A stretch of 25,680 bases of DNA from DASTSN01 sp035549175 (GCA_035549175.1 DASZRL010000103.1:1-25680); one strand, 5' to 3'; shown: positions 7,888 to 16,233, counted from the first letter of the stretch. Numbers and translations are program-made. The notes: generated by a model not told the origin, from the sequence alone.

Positions 7888-8274
7888 ATGACCGTTATGG
7901 GTAGCACCACCTTGAAAATTCTGCGGGAGATCAATGATTATACCCAGGATTATGTCGCACAGCAGATTCTGGGCATCAGCCAGAATACCTACTCGCGGCT
8001 GGAACAGGATCCTTCCCGGATCACGGCTGAACAAGCCCAGAAACTGGCCGACCTTTACCAGGTGAGTCTTGCAAACCTGCTGTCGGAAGCCTCCCCGGTG
8101 ATTACCTTCAAGGACTCGGTGACCGGCCAAAGCCATGTCAACGGGTACGTGCAGTCCAATACCAATCATTTCCACGAAGGCGAGGTCAGGGCCCTGCGGG
8201 AGGAGAATGAACGGCTGAACAAACGCATCGACGAATTACTGGAATTGATCCGCAAGCTCACCCTGCGGTCCTAA
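7888..8274 (+). CDS. XRE-family HTH regulator with C-terminal coiled coil (A)
   Basis: A 128-residue DNA-binding protein. A Cro/C1-type HTH occupies about 8-66: the TQDYVAQQILGISQNTYSRLEQ segment (quoted in parts, 19-40) gives helices 2 and 3, and KLADLYQVSLANLL is the fifth helix. A short linker with GYVQSNTNHF (86-95) leads to a heptad-like coiled coil (about 99-125, RALREENERLNKRIDELLELI), so it should dimerise. ATG 7888 is chosen (7897 also possible) because the upstream frame reads AT-rich promoter DNA and the HTH begins right after it. The stop overlaps the convergent regulator B by four bases, and the two share a common layout. Confidence 0.85.
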   Translation: MTVMGSTTLKILREINDYTQDYVAQQILGISQNTYSRLEQDPSRITAEQAQKLADLYQVSLANLLSEASPVITFKDSVTGQSHVNGYVQSNTNHFHEGEVRALREENERLNKRIDELLELIRKLTLRS

Positions 8275-8654
8275 CCTGTTGGCTTCCCCTGCAACCCATT
8301 GACGGTCTGCTGGAGTGCCTCGATCCGGGCCAGCACCTGCTGCATTTGCTCCTGGTTATAGTGGTTGAATTGATGGTGGACATACCCGGCTGCGCCTTTT
8401 CCATGGAAGTGGCAGGCCTCGAAAGTGATTTGCACAGGGCCTCCCGCCGATGGCGGAAGTGGCAGGGACAGTAAGATTTCGACCGGAATGATATACAGGT
8501 CAGCCAGTCTTTGGGCCAGGAAGGGATCGAGGGTGCTGCGGCCTGCTTCCAGGTCTTCGTATTCCGGGGTGGAAATCGAGGCCCTTCGGGCCAGATCTTC
8601 AGGCTCCCAGCCTCTATAGCGCCTCAGGCAATACAACAAAAAGGCCTGGTTCAT
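8271..8654 (-). CDS. XRE-family HTH regulator with C-terminal coiled coil (B)
   Basis: A 127-residue protein built like regulator A. The HTH is at about 4-62 (LARRASISTPEYEDLEAGRS, DPFLAQRLADLYIIPVEILL). A linker with GYVHHQFNHY (90-99) is followed by a short coiled coil (about 101-120). The shared G-Y-V-x4-N-H element suggests A and B are paralogues with the same partner or effector surface. Its ATG (8652-8654) overlaps the stop of the upstream gene (8651-9001) as ATGA, so the two are translationally coupled. Its own stop overlaps the stop of regulator A on the other strand. The DNA target is unknown; the palindromes at 9041-9107 are the nearest candidates. Confidence 0.8.
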   Translation of the reverse strand: MNQAFLLYCLRRYRGWEPEDLARRASISTPEYEDLEAGRSTLDPFLAQRLADLYIIPVEILLSLPLPPSAGGPVQITFEACHFHGKGAAGYVHHQFNHYNQEQMQQVLARIEALQQTVNGLQGKPTG

Positions 8655-9001
8655 GATTTGGAGGAAGAAGGGCGTTTTCGTTTTGTTTCCTGCTTTTTTC
8701 TGGCCAATACCTGGTTTTCCCGGATGAATTGGCTCATGCGCTCGAAACCCACCCCGAAGAAGTTTCCCATGGTTTCCACTTCATTGAAGGTGAACCTTCC
8801 GGGGTCTTCAATCTTCTTGTCGAAAGCATAGAATTCGTTACCCAGTAAGGTTTGGATATTGGTCTTGGCAATGATGGCGAAAATCTGGGGAAAGTGTTTC
8901 AGGGTTCCGGTGACCAGGCCGTTGCGGACGGCTTCGATCTTATGAAGGCCTTCCGGGGAATTGAAATATTTTTCGAACTCATCTTTTGTCTTCTTGGGCA
9001 T
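8651..9001 (-). CDS. Small HTH-like protein coupled to XRE regulator B
   Basis: A 116-residue protein with no firm family name. The middle (about 34-90) resembles a compact helical DNA-binding fold found in Bacteroidota regulators: a helix with FPQIFAIIAKTNIQTLLG, then the EFYAFDKKIEDPGRFTFNEVETMGNFFGV segment (56-84, quoted for its Y/F-x3-KKI-DPG-F-T pattern), which reads like an HTH recognition helix and following turn. The C-terminus is strongly basic (ARKKQETKRKR, 100-110). It is the first gene of a two-gene unit, overlapping regulator B by ATGA. The DNA here is more AT-rich than the flanks, and the start faces an AT-rich palindromic region. Confidence 0.7.
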   Translation of the reverse strand: MPKKTKDEFEKYFNSPEGLHKIEAVRNGLVTGTLKHFPQIFAIIAKTNIQTLLGNEFYAFDKKIEDPGRFTFNEVETMGNFFGVGFERMSQFIRENQVLARKKQETKRKRPSSSKS

Positions 9002-9278
9002 CTGTCCAATTTTTCCATTAAGTAGTGTTGGAAAAATTAGGTTTATATAAACAATTATTGTTCAGATACTTGTAATTATAGTACCTAGTATAATTATCAT
9101 AATACTAAGGTTAACGAATATTAGTTTTATTTTTGCACTGCTACCAGGCAACGGAAGCTTACCGCAACCTGCCGGACCGCTCCGGCCGTAAGGGTGTTCC
9201 GCTCTGGTAGCCCGGCTTGAAGGAATACTGTCATCTGGCTGCGTGTCACCGATTCCCAAACCAGCAAGAACGACAGGT
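9002..9278. promoter_or_regulatory. AT-rich divergent control region with clustered palindromes
   Basis: This gene-free stretch lies between the HTH unit (- strand) and the ECF2-FecR-SusCD operon (+ strand). Three perfect dyads can be read: GTTTATATAAAC (9041-9052), AACAAT-T-ATTGTT (9050-9062), and TAATTATA (9073-9080) facing TATAATTA (9089-9096). A fourth dyad, TAGTAT (9086-9091) with ATACTA (9102-9107), overlaps the last. The region is far more AT-rich than its surroundings. The dyads could be operators for the HTH proteins encoded alongside, or for ECF2 control. AT-rich DNA generates chance dyads, but this density is high. Confidence 0.5.
9128..9135 (+). promoter_or_regulatory. Candidate -7 box for the ECF2 operon
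   Basis: TATTTTTG at 9128-9135 fits the Bacteroidota -7 consensus TAnnTTTG exactly. No clear TTG lies 17-23 bases upstream, so the promoter would depend on an activator or use a poor -33. It would give a long leader before the ATG at 9279. Confidence 0.3.
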
Positions 9279-9857
9279 ATGCCCCAGCCGACCCATTTGC
9301 GATTGGTGCCCGAAGACGGAACCAATCCGGTGCCTTTTTGCTTCGAGCAGTTCTTCCACGAGAACTATGCCCGGGTGGTCTATTTTGCCTCCCAAATACT
9401 TCATTCCCTGCCCCTGGCGGAGGATATTGTCGCCTCCTCCTTCCTGAAACTGCATGAACGGATCGGCCAGCTCAGGCATTCCCAGGCGGCTACCTCTTAC
9501 CTCTACAAGACGGTTCGCATGGGTTGCCTGGAATATCTGCGCAATGAAAAGATCCACCAGCGCAAGCTTCGCAGCGAAGTGAAGCCGGACCCCGTTGAAG
9601 AAAGGACAGTCCTGCATGCCATGATCGAGTCCGAGACGCTCCATGCCCTCCTACAATCCATTGAAACCTTGCCGGACCAGTGCGGCAGAGTGATCCGGAT
9701 GCTGTACCTGGAGGGAATGGAATACGAGGAGATCGCCCGGGCCCTCGGGATTTCGGTAAACACGGTCCGGAATCACCGCGCCCGGGGCGTCCAACTGCTA
9801 CGCAGGCGCCTCTCGCATTTGCCACCCTGGGTGATTTTTTACTTTTTTTTTAGATGA
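9279..9857 (+). CDS. ECF-type sigma factor (2), FecI-like, of the SusCD locus
   Basis: A 192-residue ECF sigma factor. Region 2 is at about 22-92 (FEQFFHENYARVVYFASQIL, AEDIVASSFLKLHE, SYLYKTVRMGCLEYLRNEK, quoted in parts). Region 4 is at about 120-178, with the helix-turn-helix YEEIARALGISVNTVRNHRARG around 149-170. Together with the downstream FecR and STN-bearing SusC it forms a FecI/FecR/FecA-type signalling chain. ATG 9279 is preferred over GTG 9243 because the family N-terminus starts here and ACAGGT lies before it. The C-terminus is odd: it ends in an aromatic tail (WVIFYFFFR) read through a run of nine T (9843-9851). The FecR gene follows after 84 bases. Confidence 0.93.
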   Translation: MPQPTHLRLVPEDGTNPVPFCFEQFFHENYARVVYFASQILHSLPLAEDIVASSFLKLHERIGQLRHSQAATSYLYKTVRMGCLEYLRNEKIHQRKLRSEVKPDPVEERTVLHAMIESETLHALLQSIETLPDQCGRVIRMLYLEGMEYEEIARALGISVNTVRNHRARGVQLLRRRLSHLPPWVIFYFFFR

Positions 9858-9941
9858 ATTGCCGGCTTATGCATCCTATAGTAGGGACATCTGATACCAA
9901 CGTTGCGGGACGGAGGTATAAAACGTAGTCGTCACTTGCGT

Positions 9942-11201
9942 ATGCCATCTTCCGATGAATCGTGGGATGAAGAAGTAGACCGCGAAGCTGCCCGGATAAG
10001 CAGTCTTCTGGCCGGTTACCTGAATGACCGGCTGGATCCCGGTCAGCATGCCGCTCTGAAGGAATGGCGGGAGCAGCATACGCAGAACCAGCAGTTGTTT
10101 GATAAGTTGACCCATGATGAATACCTGGGTAAGGCACTGATCACTTTTATCCGGCTGGATTCCGCGGCCGCACTGGAACGCGTCATGCGGATGATTGCAC
10201 GACACCCTGCCCGAGCCCGGGCAGGGTCGGGAAAATGGGTTGGCCGGGCCCTTGGCCTGGCGGCTGCCCTGCTGCTCGCGGCAGCCGGCCTTTACCTGCT
10301 TCCCCGTGTGCAACCGCAGAAAAAGTACCCTTCGGAAAGTCTGCAGATGCCTTTGCCGGCGGATGTACAGCCCGGGCATAACCGCGCCTTCCTTGTGCTG
10401 GCTAACGGCAACCGGATTGATCTGGATAGCGCGACGGGGGGATTGGTGGCCCGGGAGGGTTCGGCCAGCATCCTGAAATCCAAAACAGGCGCAATCACCT
10501 ACCAGTTGACCGATAGGTCCGAGACTCCGGCTGCCATGAATCGGTTAGAAGTACCCGCGGGCGGCCAATACCGCCTGTTCCTTTCCGACGGAACGGCGGT
10601 TTGGCTGAACGCAGCCACCTCGATCGATTTTCCGAGTGTGTTTGACGGGAAAGAGCGGCGCGTGACCGTGCGGGGGGAGGCCTATTTCGAAGTCGCGCAT
10701 GATGCCTCCAGGCCGTTTTTCGTCACGGTGGTATCCCCGCAGGACAAGCCCCTGGGTGACATCCGGGTGTTAGGGACTCATTTCGATGTGAACGGGTATG
10801 GAGACCAGGCCACCCTGCAGACGACACTACTGGAAGGAAAGGTGCTGCTCCGGGCGGCCGGCCGGGAAATGAGGCTGCTCCCCGGTGAGCAGGGCAGCCT
10901 GCGCGGTAGCCGCCTGGTAAAGACAAGCGGGGTGGATCCTGAACAGGTCCTGGCCTGGAAAAAAGGTTGGTTTCGCTTTGACCGGGACACCCTGGGGGCC
11001 ATTCTTCAGCAGGTGGCGCGCTGGTACAATGTGGAAATAGAATACCCCGACCGGATAGACGGACATTTTGTAGCGGAGATTCCGCGAAACGTACCCTTGT
11101 CCCGGCTGATCCGCATGCTGGAATTAACCAGGTACGTGCATATACAGATAGCCAGGCCCCGGGATACCGGCAAAGTAGCCAGGCTGATCGTCAGTAGGTA
11201 A
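9942..11201 (+). CDS. FecR-family anti-sigma factor (DUF4880-FecR-DUF4974 layout)
   Basis: A 419-residue inner-membrane anti-sigma regulator. The cytoplasmic N-terminus (about 14-95) would hold the paired sigma factor. One membrane helix (about 103-121, GLAAALLLAAAGLYLLP) follows. The periplasmic FecR domain spans about 207-303, with PAGGQYRLFLSDGTAVWLNA, RRVTVRGEAYFEVAH and IRVLGTHFDVNGY (quoted in parts). The DUF4974 domain covers about 344-405 (GWFRFDRDTLGAILQQVARWYNVEIEY). It would receive a signal from the SusC STN domain and release ECF2. ATG 9942 is used; a TTG at 9903 would add 13 residues, with GGAGG downstream of it rather than upstream, so it is less likely. The length is typical for Bacteroidota FecR proteins. 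Confidence 0.93.
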   Translation: MPSSDESWDEEVDREAARISSLLAGYLNDRLDPGQHAALKEWREQHTQNQQLFDKLTHDEYLGKALITFIRLDSAAALERVMRMIARHPARARAGSGKWVGRALGLAAALLLAAAGLYLLPRVQPQKKYPSESLQMPLPADVQPGHNRAFLVLANGNRIDLDSATGGLVAREGSASILKSKTGAITYQLTDRSETPAAMNRLEVPAGGQYRLFLSDGTAVWLNAATSIDFPSVFDGKERRVTVRGEAYFEVAHDASRPFFVTVVSPQDKPLGDIRVLGTHFDVNGYGDQATLQTTLLEGKVLLRAAGREMRLLPGEQGSLRGSRLVKTSGVDPEQVLAWKKGWFRFDRDTLGAILQQVARWYNVEIEYPDRIDGHFVAEIPRNVPLSRLIRMLELTRYVHIQIARPRDTGKVARLIVSR

Positions 11202-11315
11202 GCCTTAATATCTACCAGGAAGGGCCCTGCGAAACAGGTGTGGAAAAACCCTGAACCGTCGGCCGGGCTCTCCGGACCGTCTCGATACATCGCTTGATCA
11301 GTTAACCAAAACCAG

Positions 11316-11332
11316 CCTGCCGGTTAGGCAGG
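11316..11332 (+). promoter_or_regulatory. Hairpin over the SusC translation start region
   Basis: CCTGCC (11316-11321) pairs with GGCAGG (11327-11332) around the 5-base loop GGTTA. The 3' arm holds the only purine-rich stretch before the start codons of susC (GTG 11332, ATG 11344), so in the mRNA it could hide the ribosome site. The stem is only six pairs. Confidence 0.3.
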
Positions 11333-14300
11333 TGAATAAACCTATGCCATTGCTTGCCGTCGGTCAGGAACACAGCCTGGGCCGAAGAACTCACCCCCGT
11401 TTAATCAGGGCCATCCGAACCATTTTGCTTTTTGGGATCAGCCTGCTTCTCGCATGGCAGCTCGCGGCCCAGGAAATTACCCTGAACCTTCACAATGTTC
11501 CCCTGGAAAGGGTATTGAAGGAAATACAGGCCCAGTCACCTTACCGGTTTGTATACACTACCGAGATGATGGAAAAGGCCTCGCCGGTTACCGTGTCGGT
11601 AAACCACGCGCCGGTAGAAGCCACCCTGGCCCAGAGTTTCAAGGGGCAGCCTCTGGAGTATACGATTGAGGACCGGATGGTAGTGATAAATTATAGGGAG
11701 ATCAGGAAGGATTCGCCAGTCCCGGCCACGGTAAAAGGCAAGGTGACCAATGCAAACGGGGATCCCCTAGCGGGAGCTACGGTTTCGGTCCGGGGTACAT
11801 CCCGCGCTGCAATTACCGATGACCAGGGACTATTTACCCTGGAAAGCGTTGAAAAAGGTGCCATACTGGTCATCAGCAGTGTGGGATATGAAACGACCGA
11901 AAAGAAGTGGCTTGGCCAGGATTTGCTGCTGATTGTGCTCAACCAGAAGGTAGCCAGCCTCCAGGAGGTGGTTGTGAATACCGGCTACCAGGATCTTCCC
12001 CGGGAGCGTGCCACCGGTTCCTTCGTCAAAGTGGACCAGGCTACGCTCAATGAACAGGTAGGCTCCAATGTTCTGGACAGGCTGGACGGGGTGGCAAGCG
12101 GACTATTGTTCAACAGGAGTTTCCAGGCCGCTCCGGGCCAAAAGAAGCTGAACCTGCAAATACGGGGATTGAGTACGATCAATGGCCCCCTTGATCCGCT
12201 GGTTATTCTGGATAATTTTCCCTACGAAGGGGACATAAACAATATTAATCCAAATGATATTGAGAGTGTAACCGTTCTGAAAGATGCGGCAGCCACTTCC
12301 ATTTGGGGGACCCGGGCAGGTAATGGGGTTATTGTTCTCACTTCTAAGAAAGCGAAGATCAACCAGCCCCTCAGCCTTGTATTTTCCAGTAATCTAAGCA
12401 TCACGGACAAGCCCAATCTCCGGAAGGTCCAGGATATGCCTGCAGCAGATTATGTAGAGGTGGAAAAATTCCTGTTCGCCAATCAATTCCGTTTTTCCGA
12501 TACAAGTAGTTCTGTGCATCCTCCCTTTTCTCCCGTATACGAAGTCCTGTTCAATGAGATGAACGGCACTATGTCTGCTTCGCAGGCGCAGGCGATGCTT
12601 GATCATTTGAGCAAATCAGATCTTCGGGAGGAGTTTAAGAGGTGGATGTACCGGGTTACGCCTACCCAACGATATGGCCTCACACTACGAGGCAGTTCTG
12701 ATCGTTCAGGCTGGCTGGTAAGCACCGGCCTTGACCGGGATCTTGATAACTTGGATGCGTCCTTTACCAGGTACAATCTTCGATTGGAAAATCAAATCCA
12801 ACCGGCCAAGGGCCTTCAAATACAGACAAGCGCCCTCTATACCAAGTCAAGAAATGTGACTGGGCGCCCGGGATACGGGCAGGTTCAGGGTTATCGAAAC
12901 GGCATTCCTGGATATACCCAATTTGCGGATGCAGACGGCAATCCATTGCCCCTTATTAAAAATTACCGGGCTTCATTTCTGGATACACTCGGAGCCGGAA
13001 GACTATTGGATTGGAATTATTACCCTTTGACGGATTGGAAATTTAATCGAACCACCCAGCGCCTCGAAGATGTCCTGCTTAACCTGGGAGTATCCTATAA
13101 ATTCCTCCGTATTTTCCAGGCACAGGTTAAATACCAGTATGAGAGACAATCCATTGACGGGATCGCTGATCATACTTTGGAGAGCTTCTTTACCAGGGAT
13201 ATGATCAACACCTTTTCTCAGATTGATTATACTTCAGGAAAGGTTGTTCATCCTGTACCACTAGGCGGAATTCAGGATTGGAATAGGAGTTTGCTTGTTT
13301 CGCAGGCACTCAGGGCGCAACTGGATTTTACCAGGCAATGGAAATCCAATAACCTGAATGGTATAGTAGGAGCTGAAATCCGGAATGCAGAAACCCAGGA
13401 AAATTATAACCGGATATACGGATTTGATCCCGACAACCTGACGATATCTTATGTCGATTATACACATACCTATCCTAGGATGGTCAATGCGGGAAGTTCC
13501 TATATTCCTACCACCCTTAGGGAATCAGGGTTTTACAACCGAAATGTGTCGCTTTTTGCCAATGCCTCCTATTCCCTGCATGACCGGTATATCCTAACCG
13601 CCAGTGCCAGAAGGGATGGATCCAACCTTTTCGGAGTCACCACGAATAATAAATGGAAACCTCTTTGGTCGACCGGATTGGCCTGGAAGGTTTCAAAGGA
13701 AAGCTTTTATCACATAAAATGGCTACCCACCTTGGCATTAAGAGCTACGTACGGATACAGCGGCAACGCGGATCCAAGCCAGTCAGCCCAGACGGTTATT
13801 TCCTATTCATCTGTTTCTCTATATACCAATTCACCGATTGCCGTTGTCAGGAAATACGGAAATCCGGGATTGCGGTGGGAAAAGGTTGGGCAGCTAAATC
13901 TGGGCATGGATTTTTCCTTTCTGCATCAACGCGTTTCCGGAAGCCTGGAATGGTACCGAAAGCGGGCGTCTGATCTGCTAGCTGAGGTGCCACTGGACTA
14001 TACAGCCGGTTTGAATCGCACCAGCATCACACGCAATGCAGGGAGCCTTCGCACGACAGGTTGGGATCTTCAGATTAACACTGTCAATGTCGACCGGGAG
14101 CTGACCTGGCGAACCAGCTTACTTCTTAGCTTAAACAAGGATCGTATAACGAACTATTATTATAAGAAATCCGCGTTGGCCATGGTAGGCGGAGGGGTTG
14201 CCGGTATAGTTGGCCATGCAGCCTATGGTCTGTACTCATACCCCTGGGCAGGATTGGATCCGGCTAATGGCGATCCTCAAGGTTACTTCGAATCCAAGAT

Positions 14301-14847
14301 AAGCAAAGACTATGTAACCATTTTAAATAACACCAAGCCGGAGGATATGATCTATCAAGGATCTGTTTTACCAACCGTTTTCGGCTCTCTTCAAAATAGT
14401 GTGACCTGGAAGGGAATCACACTGACTGCATTGTTTAGTTGCCGATTAAATTACTGGTTTAGAAGGAACTCTATTCAATATTCCAACCTGTTTTATAATA
14501 ATATGGGGAATATAGATTACGAGAAGCGCTGGCAAAAACCTGGCGATGAAACAAACACGAGTGTACAATCCATGCAGTACCCGGTGAATGCCAATCGGGA
14601 TGCCTTTTACGCAAACGCCGCTGAACTGGCTAGAAATGCAAGTAATATACGATTGCAGTTCGTAAGCGTTAGTTATGATATTAATCCAAGGTATCTGGAA
14701 AAATGGAAGGTCAGGGATTTTCAGGTGTACGTCAATGCCAGCAACCTCGGTCTGTTATGGACGGCCAATCCGGAAAGAATTGATCCGGACAATGAATACT
14801 TCCCGCCAGCCAGGGTATTTTCAATCGGTTTGAAACTAGGGCTCTAA
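11332..14847 (+). CDS. SusC/RagA-family TonB-linked outer-membrane transporter with STN domain
   Basis: A 1171-residue outer-membrane receptor. Its long basic N-terminus and signal peptide end near LAAQ (44-47). An STN signalling domain (about 48-120) would contact FecR. A carboxypeptidase-regulatory-like beta-sandwich (about 132-210, VKGKVTNANGDPLAGATVSVRG) is followed by the plug (about 212-340) with the SusC hallmark TGYQDLPRERATGSF (217-231) and ESVTVLKDAAATSIWGTRAGNGVIVLTS (quoted in parts, 311-338). The remainder is a TonB-dependent beta-barrel ending in GLKLGL. With SusD it forms a lidded importer for a glycan, peptide or other large ligand; the ligand is unknown. GTG 11332 or ATG 11344 can start it. 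From about 12.2 kb on, base composition is more AT-rich than in fecR. Confidence 0.97.
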   Translation: MNKPMPLLAVGQEHSLGRRTHPRLIRAIRTILLFGISLLLAWQLAAQEITLNLHNVPLERVLKEIQAQSPYRFVYTTEMMEKASPVTVSVNHAPVEATLAQSFKGQPLEYTIEDRMVVINYREIRKDSPVPATVKGKVTNANGDPLAGATVSVRGTSRAAITDDQGLFTLESVEKGAILVISSVGYETTEKKWLGQDLLLIVLNQKVASLQEVVVNTGYQDLPRERATGSFVKVDQATLNEQVGSNVLDRLDGVASGLLFNRSFQAAPGQKKLNLQIRGLSTINGPLDPLVILDNFPYEGDINNINPNDIESVTVLKDAAATSIWGTRAGNGVIVLTSKKAKINQPLSLVFSSNLSITDKPNLRKVQDMPAADYVEVEKFLFANQFRFSDTSSSVHPPFSPVYEVLFNEMNGTMSASQAQAMLDHLSKSDLREEFKRWMYRVTPTQRYGLTLRGSSDRSGWLVSTGLDRDLDNLDASFTRYNLRLENQIQPAKGLQIQTSALYTKSRNVTGRPGYGQVQGYRNGIPGYTQFADADGNPLPLIKNYRASFLDTLGAGRLLDWNYYPLTDWKFNRTTQRLEDVLLNLGVSYKFLRIFQAQVKYQYERQSIDGIADHTLESFFTRDMINTFSQIDYTSGKVVHPVPLGGIQDWNRSLLVSQALRAQLDFTRQWKSNNLNGIVGAEIRNAETQENYNRIYGFDPDNLTISYVDYTHTYPRMVNAGSSYIPTTLRESGFYNRNVSLFANASYSLHDRYILTASARRDGSNLFGVTTNNKWKPLWSTGLAWKVSKESFYHIKWLPTLALRATYGYSGNADPSQSAQTVISYSSVSLYTNSPIAVVRKYGNPGLRWEKVGQLNLGMDFSFLHQRVSGSLEWYRKRASDLLAEVPLDYTAGLNRTSITRNAGSLRTTGWDLQINTVNVDRELTWRTSLLLSLNKDRITNYYYKKSALAMVGGGVAGIVGHAAYGLYSYPWAGLDPANGDPQGYFESKISKDYVTILNNTKPEDMIYQGSVLPTVFGSLQNSVTWKGITLTALFSCRLNYWFRRNSIQYSNLFYNNMGNIDYEKRWQKPGDETNTSVQSMQYPVNANRDAFYANAAELARNASNIRLQFVSVSYDINPRYLEKWKVRDFQVYVNASNLGLLWTANPERIDPDNEYFPPARVFSIGLKLGL

Positions 14848-14863
14848 TATCAAATTCATCTTT

Positions 14864-16222
14864 ATGCAAATACCTTCAAAAATTCTAGTATACTCGATTT
14901 TTATTGTGCTTGTGTCGTGCAGGAAATACCTGGACCAGAAGCCGGACCAAAGTATGACGTTGATCAATAAAGTGGAGGACTGTCAGGCTCTTCTGGATAA
15001 TTCCTATTACGTCAATAACCTGGATGTGGCTGCCGGGGAAGCAAGTGCAGATGATTATTTTGTAACCGATGATCTTTGGGCTTCTTTCCAGCTGGAGGAC
15101 AGGAATCTCTATATCTGGAATCCGGATAATTTGTTCCCTTCTTTCGGTTATAACGGGAATGATTGGTCCCACACCTATGACAATGTAAACCGTGCCAATA
15201 TGGTACTTGAAGCATTGAATCATATAAAAATCACACCTACTAGCGCCAGCAATTGGAACGATGTCCGGGGCCAGGCACTTGTATTACGGGGCCGGAGTTT
15301 CCTGCAGGGACTGATAACCTGGTCTTTGGCCTATGATAAATCAACAGCTTCCTCGGACTTGGGTATACCATTACGATTATCCTCCGATTTTAATGAGCCT
15401 ACCAAAAGGGCATCAGTTGAGGATGGCTATAACCAGGTTATCCAGGATTTGCGAAATGCCATAGACCTGCTACCTGTTGTTCCTGAACATCCATTTCGTG
15501 CATCCAAGCCGGCAGCTTGCGCATTATTGGCAAGGACCTACCTGGCCATGCGCCTTTATGATAGTTGTTTCAAGTATGCTGATGAGGCGCTGAGCTTAAA
15601 CCATACACTGATAGATTACAATCAATTATCTACCGACCCTTTTTCGATGGAACTTTTTAATCCGGAAATCGTCATGGCAGACGCTATGGCGTACAGTGAC
15701 CCGGTAGCCCCCTGGTATGGAAAAATTGATACCATACTGTACGCCTCTTATGACAACAAGGATTTGAGAAAATCCGTCTGGTTTGGCGATAACGGGGATG
15801 GTACGTTTTATTTTCAAAATTCGTATAGCCAGTATTCCCTTTTTACCGGGGTTGCCAATGATGAGGTTTACCTGATGCGGGCCGAATGCTATGCCAGGAT
15901 GAATAATATCTCAAAAGCGATGGAGGATCTTAACGCGTTGATGATAACCAGGTGGAAAAATGATGGATCCTTTTTGCCTTTCCAGGCTTCCACTGCCCAG
16001 GAGGCTCTTTCCACTATTCTGCGTGAAAGAAGGAAAGAACTGGTCTTCAGAGGTCTTAGATGGTTGGATATAAAGCGTCTTAATAAAGAAGGTGAGAATA
16101 TAACCCTTCAACGGGTAATTAATGGCAAATTGTATACGCTTCCGCCCAATGATCTACGCTACGCGCTGGCGATCCCGGATGAAATAATTGGCTTGTCCGG
16201 AATTCCACAAAATCCCAGATGA
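14864..16222 (+). CDS. SusD/RagB-family outer-membrane lipoprotein
   Basis: A 452-residue surface lipoprotein that binds the ligand and caps the SusC barrel. A lipoprotein signal ends at LVSC (Cys19) followed by RKYLDQKPD. SusD-like helical repeats include the NMVLEAL region, VRGQALVLRGRSFLQGL, KPAACALLARTYLAM and the C-terminal NDEVYLMRAECYARMN and RERRKELVFRGLRWLDIKRL signatures (quoted in parts). It ends with the usual GIPQNPR. It is somewhat shorter than typical SusD proteins (about 500 or more), mainly in the region between about 265 and 310. It begins 16 bases after the susC stop, so the two are co-translated from one transcript. No hydrolase or peptidase gene follows. Confidence 0.95.
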   Translation: MQIPSKILVYSIFIVLVSCRKYLDQKPDQSMTLINKVEDCQALLDNSYYVNNLDVAAGEASADDYFVTDDLWASFQLEDRNLYIWNPDNLFPSFGYNGNDWSHTYDNVNRANMVLEALNHIKITPTSASNWNDVRGQALVLRGRSFLQGLITWSLAYDKSTASSDLGIPLRLSSDFNEPTKRASVEDGYNQVIQDLRNAIDLLPVVPEHPFRASKPAACALLARTYLAMRLYDSCFKYADEALSLNHTLIDYNQLSTDPFSMELFNPEIVMADAMAYSDPVAPWYGKIDTILYASYDNKDLRKSVWFGDNGDGTFYFQNSYSQYSLFTGVANDEVYLMRAECYARMNNISKAMEDLNALMITRWKNDGSFLPFQASTAQEALSTILRERRKELVFRGLRWLDIKRLNKEGENITLQRVINGKLYTLPPNDLRYALAIPDEIIGLSGIPQNPR

Positions 16223-16233
16223 GAAAATACAGA

